Assembly: GCF_026153515.1 (NCBI RefSeq)
Contig: NZ_CP110644.1
Coordinates: 1,703,501-1,767,500, forward strand
From: Pseudomonas sp. KU26590
Lineage (GTDB): Bacteria > Pseudomonadota > Gammaproteobacteria > Pseudomonadales > Pseudomonadaceae
DNA: 64,000 nucleotides
Direction of reading: 5' to 3'
The notes under the pieces are model-generated. The model saw only the letters and a list, made by a program, of their open reading frames with translations, searched no databases and was not told the origin of the DNA. Made by a program: the position numbers and the translations under genes. This document shows, piece by piece, positions 58,859-64,000 of this stretch (its first letter is position 1; every line of letters starts with the position of its first letter).

Positions 58859-58891
58859 AGGGTGTGTCTGCACGTCGGACACCCACTGGGA

Positions 58892-59536
58892 TTACGGCTT
58901 CGGCGGATTGATCTTGTCGACCAGCGCATAGGCCCGCCTCACTGCGTCGCGATTGCCCACGGCGTCAAACCAGCGCTTGAGGTGCGGGAAGTCATTCAGG
59001 TCCTGCTCCTGGAACGTGTGCGGCACGATCCACGGGTAGATCGCCATGTCTGCGATGCCGTAGTCCTCGCCCGCAACAAAGCTGCGATCGGCCAGGCGCT
59101 CGTTCAATACGCCGTACAAGCGTGCGGTCTCGTCGACGTAGCGCTTGATCGCGTAGGGGATCTTTTCTTTGGCGAACCGGTTGAAATGGTGATTCTGACC
59201 GGCCATCGGGCCCAGGCCGCCCATTTGCCAGAACAGCCACTGCAGGGTTTCCTGGCGGCCGCGCAGATCGGTTGCCATGAACCGGCCGGTCTTCTCGGCC
59301 AGGTACAGCAAGATCGCGCCGGACTCGAACAGGCTCAGCGGTTGGCCGCCGTCAGCAGGTTCGTGGTCGACGATGGCTGGAATCTTGTTGTTGGGGGAAA
59401 TCTTCAGAAAATCGGATTCGAACTGCTCGTTCGCGCCGATATTGACCGGGAAGATCTTGTACGGCAGGCCCGCTTCTTCGAGGAAAATCGAGACTTTGTG
59501 GCCATTGGGGGTGGTCCAGTAGTGCAGATCGATCAT
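58892..59536 (-). CDS. Glutathione S-transferase, YfcG-like
   Basis: A 214-residue nu-class GST: thioredoxin-like N-terminal domain with TPNGHKVSIFLEEAGLPY and SPNNKIPAIVDHE, helical C-terminal domain ending NRDAVRRAYALVDKI. In YfcG the TPN motif replaces the usual catalytic Tyr/Ser and supports disulfide-bond oxidoreductase activity. Substrate is unknown. Single gene with a terminator-less gap to the REPIN. Confidence 0.88.
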   Translation of the reverse strand: MIDLHYWTTPNGHKVSIFLEEAGLPYKIFPVNIGANEQFESDFLKISPNNKIPAIVDHEPADGGQPLSLFESGAILLYLAEKTGRFMATDLRGRQETLQWLFWQMGGLGPMAGQNHHFNRFAKEKIPYAIKRYVDETARLYGVLNERLADRSFVAGEDYGIADMAIYPWIVPHTFQEQDLNDFPHLKRWFDAVGNRDAVRRAYALVDKINPPKP

Positions 59537-59618
59537 TGCGCGCTCCAGGTGAAGTCATCACGACTGCCATTAAGGCTGCACCTGTTTTACGCCCTCAAAC
59601 GTCCATCGCACAAATGAA

Positions 59619-59642
59619 AACGGCCTGAAGATTCAGGCCGTG
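59619..59642 (-). terminator. Intrinsic terminator of the SEC-C gene
   Basis: ACGGCCTGAA/TTCAGGCCGT stem followed by TTTTCATTT on the coding strand. Confidence 0.7.
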
Positions 59643-59658
59643 GAACGTGCTCGGGCGA

Positions 59659-59865
<207 letters not shown>

Positions 59866-59869
59866 GGGG

Positions 59870-60355
59870 TTACTCCGGAATCAAATCGCCGGGGATTATG
59901 TCGCCATTGCGCCCGATGCGCACGCTGTGTCCGAATAAAAATCCGGTTTTGAGCTTGCCTTCCAACCGGTAATGCACTGGCTGATTGGCTTTGCCGAGCA
60001 CCTTGGAGATGTCCTTGAGGTGTTCCCACAGATTGGTGCGGATCGGCACGGAAAAGTTTTTGTGGCTGTTGGCTTTGACGATGAACCAATCGCTGTAGAC
60101 GCCTTCGCTGAGCAACATGTCGTTGAGCAGGATCTTGTAGCGCAGGCCGCGGACCAACAGGCTGGAGTCGTTGGGGTTGTCGACCCTGAAGCGCAGCTTG
60201 AAGTCCTGACGCAGCAACTTCGCCTTGACCACCTCAACCTTCAGCAGCTTGACGTCGGGGTCTTCGAAGCCGCCGGTTACCCAAGTCGAGCAGCCCGACA
60301 GCGCCAGGAGCGCGAAGAGGCCTGCGATTCTAAGGACGTGTGCTGCAAACATCAT
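59870..60355 (-). CDS. LEA type 2 (WHy domain) lipoprotein
   Basis: A 161-residue outer-envelope lipoprotein: lipobox LALSGC, then a WHy/LEA14-like beta domain ([27 protein letters not shown]). Such domains are tied to desiccation and osmotic stress. The start is an ATG-ATG pair after GGGAG; either is possible. First of a pair with the SEC-C gene. Confidence 0.82.
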   Translation of the reverse strand: MMFAAHVLRIAGLFALLALSGCSTWVTGGFEDPDVKLLKVEVVKAKLLRQDFKLRFRVDNPNDSSLLVRGLRYKILLNDMLLSEGVYSDWFIVKANSHKNFSVPIRTNLWEHLKDISKVLGKANQPVHYRLEGKLKTGFLFGHSVRIGRNGDIIPGDLIPE

Positions 60356-60469
60356 GGGTCGCTCCCTTATGTCCGGTCTGATATGCCCGGTCTGACCGCC
60401 ACTTCACGTGACTCGCCGTTCTCCACAGCCTGCGCCATACTCGCGCCATGTGTCGAAGGAGTATTGACC

Positions 60470-61075
60470 ATGAAGGTCTACGAAATCGTATTTTCCGGCC
60501 AACTGGTGCCCGGCGCGCAGCCGGATCTGGTCAAGGCCAACCTGGCAAAGCTGTTCCAGGCGGACGCTCAGCGCATCGCGTTGCTGTTCTCCGGCCGTCG
60601 GCTGGTGCTGAAGAACAACCTCGATGAGGCGGCCGCCGAAAAGTACCGTTCGACCCTCGAACGCGCCGGTGCCATGGCTCAGGTCATGCCCATGGCGCAA
60701 GTCGTGGAGGCTCCTGTTGCGCAAGCGCCGGGCCTGGTTGAAGTGGAAGAGGTTGAACTGGCGCCGCCGCCGGACGAACCCAGCTGGACGCGCAAGCCCT
60801 CAAGCCTGACGGCGCCGCGCAGCGACACGACGCCGACACGGAAAACCAGCGTTAAACCGCGCGATGTGTACATGGCTGCCTTTGTGGACGTGGAGGCGCC
60901 TGACTTCACGCTCTCCGAACCGGGCCAGGACGTGCAGGATCCGAAGATGCCGACGCGGGCGCCGCAGCTTGACCTGTCCGGCCTGAGCCTGGCGCCGGCC
61001 GGCGCTGATCTGGGTCAGGACACGCCGGTTGAGCATGTGCTGGTGCCGGATGTTTCCCACATCAGACTGGCCTGA
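60470..61075 (+). CDS. Conserved hypothetical protein
   Basis: A 201-residue protein with an N-terminal alpha-beta domain (KVYEIVFSGQLVPGAQPDLVKANLAKLFQ, residues 2-60) and a long Pro/Glu/Ala-rich, probably unstructured C-terminal half. Ends in VPDVSHIRLA. GGAG eight bases before the ATG supports the start, well inside a longer frame. The N-terminal region looks like a response-type small domain seen in Pseudomonas proteins of unknown function. No signal. Confidence 0.72.
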   Translation: MKVYEIVFSGQLVPGAQPDLVKANLAKLFQADAQRIALLFSGRRLVLKNNLDEAAAEKYRSTLERAGAMAQVMPMAQVVEAPVAQAPGLVEVEEVELAPPPDEPSWTRKPSSLTAPRSDTTPTRKTSVKPRDVYMAAFVDVEAPDFTLSEPGQDVQDPKMPTRAPQLDLSGLSLAPAGADLGQDTPVEHVLVPDVSHIRLA

Positions 61076-61120
61076 GAACTGCCTGTCCCTGAGTGGTGAC
61101 TGCTGTCGCCGCTCTCAAGG

Positions 61121-61600
61121 TCAGGAGAGATAAGCCGAACAGCACTTCTTGAATTTCTGCTGGCTGCCGCAAGGGCAGGCGTCGTTACGACCGGCTTTGA
61201 GCGACACCGTCGGGTCGATGAAATACCAGCGTCCATCATGCTGCACAAACGCCGAGCGCTCGCGATGACGGTGCTCGCCATCGGCATCGGCATCGTGCCA
61301 GCGGGCGGTGAAGGTCACGAATGCATGTTCAGGCTGACCGCCGATCAACTCGGCGCCCTCGACTTCCAGACCCAGCCAGGTGCTCCGGGCGCTCCACTGG
61401 CTGATCGCATCACGATCCAGCCCGGCCTTCTGCGCCGGCAACGTGGTGTCCAGCAGATAATCCACCAAGCCCAGCACATAAGCGCTGTAGCGCGAACGCA
61501 TCAACGCTTCGGCACAAGGGGCAGGCTGACCGGCGTGGTAGCGACCGCAGCAGCCGTCGAGAAGATTGCCGTTGCCGCAAGGGCATATTGCGCTGCTCAT
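61121..61600 (-). CDS. ychJ: YchJ family SEC-C/NTF2-like protein
   Basis: A 159-residue protein with an N-terminal Cys cluster ([17 protein letters not shown]), a central NTF2-like fold ([13 protein letters not shown]), and a C-terminal SEC-C motif ([18 protein letters not shown]). UPF0225/YchJ family, function unresolved. It is the second SEC-C protein within 1.5 kb. It follows the DUF6231-type gene on the same strand by 10 bp. Confidence 0.9.
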   Translation of the reverse strand: MSSAICPCGNGNLLDGCCGRYHAGQPAPCAEALMRSRYSAYVLGLVDYLLDTTLPAQKAGLDRDAISQWSARSTWLGLEVEGAELIGGQPEHAFVTFTARWHDADADGEHRHRERSAFVQHDGRWYFIDPTVSLKAGRNDACPCGSQQKFKKCCSAYLS

Positions 61601-61610
61601 GATGCGATTC

Positions 61611-62108
61611 TCACCACCAATACTTGCCGTAATTCTCCGGATTGGCCCAGAACCTCGCGTTCAGCCAGTCCGGCACCTGTTTGTATTCGCGCAGATCGTA
61701 GGTGAACAGCGTGAGCACCTGTTCATCCCTGGAAAACCTTTCGCTGGCCTGGAGTGCCAGCGAGTAGAAATCGGTGGACTGCCAGCCGCAGGCATCGAGA
61801 TCGGCCAGCACGGCGATCCGGCTGGCATTGAGGTTGCGGATACCGCCCAGCAACTCCAGCCCCGCACGTTTGGGGATGTGCTCCAGACAGTCGACCACCA
61901 ACGCCAGATCGAAGCGCTGCCCGGCCAGGTCGGGCGGCAAAAGACCGGGCGCCGCCTGGGCCAGTTCGGTCTGCGGGTGCGCTTCGCGAAAGGCCTGCAA
62001 CGCCGGAAAACCCTCGGCGCCAACCAGCAGCAAACGCTTCGGCGCATAAAGGTCGAGCAGGGCGGCGAGGGCCTGTTGCGGCGTGCGACTGGAAAAGCGA
62101 TCGGTCAT
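61611..62108 (-). CDS. DUF6231 family protein
   Basis: A 165-residue protein with a Rossmann-like, methyltransferase-reminiscent layout ([33 protein letters not shown]) but lacking a clear SAM-binding GxGxG. C-terminus [15 protein letters not shown] is typical of the family. Probably in one transcript with ychJ. Function unknown. Confidence 0.75.
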   Translation of the reverse strand: MTDRFSSRTPQQALAALLDLYAPKRLLLVGAEGFPALQAFREAHPQTELAQAAPGLLPPDLAGQRFDLALVVDCLEHIPKRAGLELLGGIRNLNASRIAVLADLDACGWQSTDFYSLALQASERFSRDEQVLTLFTYDLREYKQVPDWLNARFWANPENYGKYWW

Positions 62109-62353
62109 TGGGGTTCCTCGGTCAGGCGGGCAAGGTTAGCGTGCTGAACTTCAATGGCCTAGTCCTTGAACGTGTTCATTTCACGATCTGACACAGCGTT
62201 GAGCGTGAAGGCAAAAAGCTGTTTCGCTCAAGAAGAGTCCGGATTGTGCGGTGTAATCCCGTAAAACCCCTGTCAACAGAGTGGCGAACGGCCCAACACC
62301 CGTCTTTACTGCATTCCAGTCGGTTTTAGCCGATACCAAAGGAGAAGAAGTGT

Positions 62354-63055
62354 ATGAGCATGATTCGGACAGCGTTACCTCTGATTTTGGTGACCAGTGT
62401 ATTGACGGGGTGTGCAGGCCTGCAAAAGACCGACTGGCCTCTGTGTGCGGCGGGTGGCGCGCTGAGTGGCGCGGCGATCGGCGCCTTCCAGTCCGCATCG
62501 GTGGCGGCAGGCTTCGGTGCTGCGGTGGGCGTCATGGCCGGCGCGTATTGCTGGACCCACGGGGATGGCGATGATGACGGCGACGGCGTCCTTAACAGCA
62601 AGGACAAATGCCCGAACACGCCAAAAGGCACCCCGGTCGATGCCACCGGTTGCCCGATCGTGACACCGGCCCCTGAACCGATGGCCGCGCCGATGGTGCT
62701 GCCGAAAGAAGAGATCATCACCATTCGTGATGTGCACTTCGAGTTCAACAAAGCCACCCTGACGGCAGGCGACAAACAGCAACTGGACATGGTCGCAACC
62801 AAACTCAAAACCGAAGCCCCGAATGTGCAACTCCACGTCAGCGGCCACACTGACAGCGTGGGTGGCGATGCCTACAACCAGAAACTGTCGCAAAAACGTG
62901 CGCAATCGGTGACCGACTACCTCGTCAGCGCCGGCATCCCGCGTGCCTCGTTCGCGTCCGTCGAAGGTGACGGCGAAGCCCGCCCGGTGGCCGACAACAA
63001 AACCGCCGACGGCCGAGCGCTGAACCGCCGCGTCGAGATCAAAATCAATCGTTGA
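62354..63055 (+). CDS. OmpA-family lipoprotein with thrombospondin-type repeat
   Basis: A 233-residue outer-membrane lipoprotein: lipobox LTGC (Cys20), a Gly/Ala-rich segment (GGALSGAAIGAF), one thrombospondin type-3 calcium-binding repeat (DGDDDGDGVLNSKDKCPNT), and a C-terminal OmpA peptidoglycan-binding domain (HTDSVGGDAYNQKLSQKRA). It likely ties the outer membrane to the wall. Followed by a terminator. Confidence 0.9.
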   Translation: MSMIRTALPLILVTSVLTGCAGLQKTDWPLCAAGGALSGAAIGAFQSASVAAGFGAAVGVMAGAYCWTHGDGDDDGDGVLNSKDKCPNTPKGTPVDATGCPIVTPAPEPMAAPMVLPKEEIITIRDVHFEFNKATLTAGDKQQLDMVATKLKTEAPNVQLHVSGHTDSVGGDAYNQKLSQKRAQSVTDYLVSAGIPRASFASVEGDGEARPVADNKTADGRALNRRVEIKINR

Positions 63056-63079
63056 GACAAGGTTGAAGCGTTAAAGGAC

Positions 63080-63109
63080 GCCCCGTTCTAAAAGCCGGGG
63101 CTTTTCTAT
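63080..63109 (+). terminator. Intrinsic terminator of the OmpA lipoprotein gene
   Basis: GCCCCG/CGGGGC stem with a ten-base loop and TTTTCTATTT tail. Confidence 0.8.
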
Positions 63110-63159
63110 TTCTGGCATTCAGTTTTCATGTTCAAAAAAGCCAGTGCTCAAACTGACCT

Positions 63160-63545
63160 CTTCCCGGCTAAAGCCGGTCCCACTAAAAGCCGCATGCAGT
63201 CAGTGGGGCCGGCGGCGCCCGCTGTAGGACCGGCTTCAGCCGGAAAGCTTTTGATCTTCAAACACAAAAATTTCAGACACCGCGAAACGCGACTTGGGTG
63301 CAGGCTGAACGCAGGTCTCGCGCAGTGGGCCGAGCCGCATGGATGCGGCGAGAGCGCCGTCAGGACATGGATGTCCGTTCGGCGCGGGCCCACGGAGCGA
63401 GACCGGAGTGAAGGGACCCCGAGGAACGAGGGGCCAAACCAGGAGCAGGGCCTTTTTGGTTACTTTTTCGGCTCTTGGAAAAAGTGACCCGCCGTAAGGG
63501 CGGAACCCTAATCCCGGCAAACACAGATAACGGATATTCACTCAA
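63160..63545 (-). repeat. Composite repeat, copy C (126-bp core plus REPIN)
   Basis: Inverted relative to copies A and B. Core (63287-63412) matches copy A in all but the last of 126 bases by eye. The REPIN lies at 63160-63248. On the plus strand the two hairpins are GCCGC-AUGGAU-GCGGC (63334-63349) and GGAC-AUGGAU-GUCC (63363-63376), with GGA triplets 28 nt apart. The left flank TTGAGTG-ATATCC also matches copy A. No ribosome binding site precedes any short frame. The rest of the 608-bp gap to the next gene holds nothing recognisable. Confidence 0.85.
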
Positions 63546-63663
63546 TCCATGCCGTCAAACACCAGAAACTTTAAAGCCTGCCTCTGGCATAGTCCCCCGC
63601 CTCACCGTACTGTGCGCAAACCGTTTTCACCGTACAAAAAATTAAAAACAGCAGAGGCACCAC

Positions 63664-63939
63664 ATGAGTGTGATTTGGGGAACAGGGAAAGTACTGACAA
63701 CAGCATTCTGGCTACTGATAATCACCAGCCTGACCATCACCATGCCACACCCCTTCAACCTGTTGTTCAAACTGGCAGGCGGCCTCCTGCTGCTTACCCA
63801 CATCATCGAACTGATCAGCTATAACGCCAGCCTGTGCGGCCGCCCCCACCCCTGGCGCGATCGCCTGAAGATTCTGCTCTTCGGCCTATTCCACCTGAAC
63901 ACATTCAAACGCCCACAGGCGGAGGTACACCATGCGTAA
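63664..63939 (+). CDS. DUF1145 family membrane protein
   Basis: A 91-residue integral membrane protein with two to three hydrophobic helices (VLTTAFWLLIITSLTITM, LLFKLAGGLLLLTHIIELI) and a basic C-terminus. DUF1145 proteins are small YhhL-like inner-membrane proteins of unknown role. GAGG precedes ATG. It overlaps the next start by eight bases. Confidence 0.82.
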   Translation: MSVIWGTGKVLTTAFWLLIITSLTITMPHPFNLLFKLAGGLLLLTHIIELISYNASLCGRPHPWRDRLKILLFGLFHLNTFKRPQAEVHHA

Positions 63940-64000
63940 CGCGATGCTGATGACGGCAGGCCTGCTGTCCGCCCTGACCAGCCCCTGGATCATGGCCCAG
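63932..64000 (+). CDS. Exported protein, N-terminal part only
   Basis: The window ends after 23 codons. The ATG overlaps the DUF1145 stop and is preceded by GGAGG six bases before, a strong translation signal. The visible residues (MRNAMLMTAGLLSALTSPWI) have the basic start and hydrophobic core of a signal peptide, ending near a MAQ cleavage-like motif. Family unknown. Confidence 0.6.
   Translation, partial: MRNAMLMTAGLLSALTSPWIMAQ

Overview
The window is chromosomal DNA from a Pseudomonas (fluorescens/syringae/putida lineage; I cannot name the species). The evidence is gene order (aatJQMP-aauSR, glpKRD, ybaK, argF, grxD, bfr, bfd, rnt, pyrC, motY, argG, nth, rnfB-like, metG, apbC, capB, dcd), frequent Pseudomonas-type REP/REPIN palindromes beginning GTAGGAGCGCGCTTGCCCGC, Shine-Dalgarno-led high-GC genes, and Pseudomonas-specific small proteins. 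I see no tRNA, rRNA, phage, transposase or CRISPR array. Almost everything is core or near-core; the interest lies in regulatory sites, gene loss, operon insertions and repeats.

Layout. 0-6.6 kb: a partial conserved gene, type-B L31 under a probable Zur-type operator, a Ddl ligase with an overlapping Nudix gene, metR divergent from a badly truncated metE, an exported hydrolase preceded by a PhoB-like box, and a FrnE-type DsbA protein. 6.7-11 kb: a GntR regulator / ADP-ribosylglycohydrolase / NCS1 permease / PfkB kinase cluster that parallels E. coli yegW-U-T-V and probably salvages a nucleoside. 11.2-18.2 kb: the acidic amino acid uptake operon aatJQMP plus its two-component system aauSR, with two AauR boxes and a sigma54 promoter upstream of aatJ. 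18.2-22.4 kb: glpD, glpR, glpK, with glpF missing. 22.7-26.1 kb: ybaK, a PhzF-like gene, an iron-type ABC ATPase overlapping argF.

26.5-35.4 kb: a small conserved gene, an orphan molybdopterin oxidoreductase, monothiol glutaredoxin, bacterioferritin and its ferredoxin (Fe-S/iron storage), rnt-pyrC, motY behind a FliA-type promoter, and argG behind tandem ArgR boxes. 35.5-44.8 kb: a conserved helix-turn-helix-like protein, a 1.1-kb AT-rich spacer, a 25-codon leader ORF coupled to an orphan LuxR-type response regulator, a PA3496-type small protein, nth with a solitary rnfB-like gene, metG, apbC, capB, dcd and a small proline-rich ORF.

44.8-55.6 kb: the ligase-associated DNA-damage system (pdeM-lhr and ligase-exonuclease) is split into two by an aotJQMOP-type amino acid ABC operon. 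56-64 kb: a lipoprotein Ntn-hydrolase acylase (QuiP-like), a YfcG-type GST, two SEC-C zinc proteins, a LEA2 lipoprotein, conserved unknowns, an OmpA-family lipoprotein and a DUF1145 membrane protein.

Three copies of one composite repeat (about 30.68-31.07, 55.70-56.03 and 63.16-63.54 kb) carry a 126-bp core that is nearly invariant and untranslated in any convincing way. On one strand it folds into two hairpins with AUGGAU loops, the form recognised by RsmA/CsrA proteins. This is the most novel feature I found.
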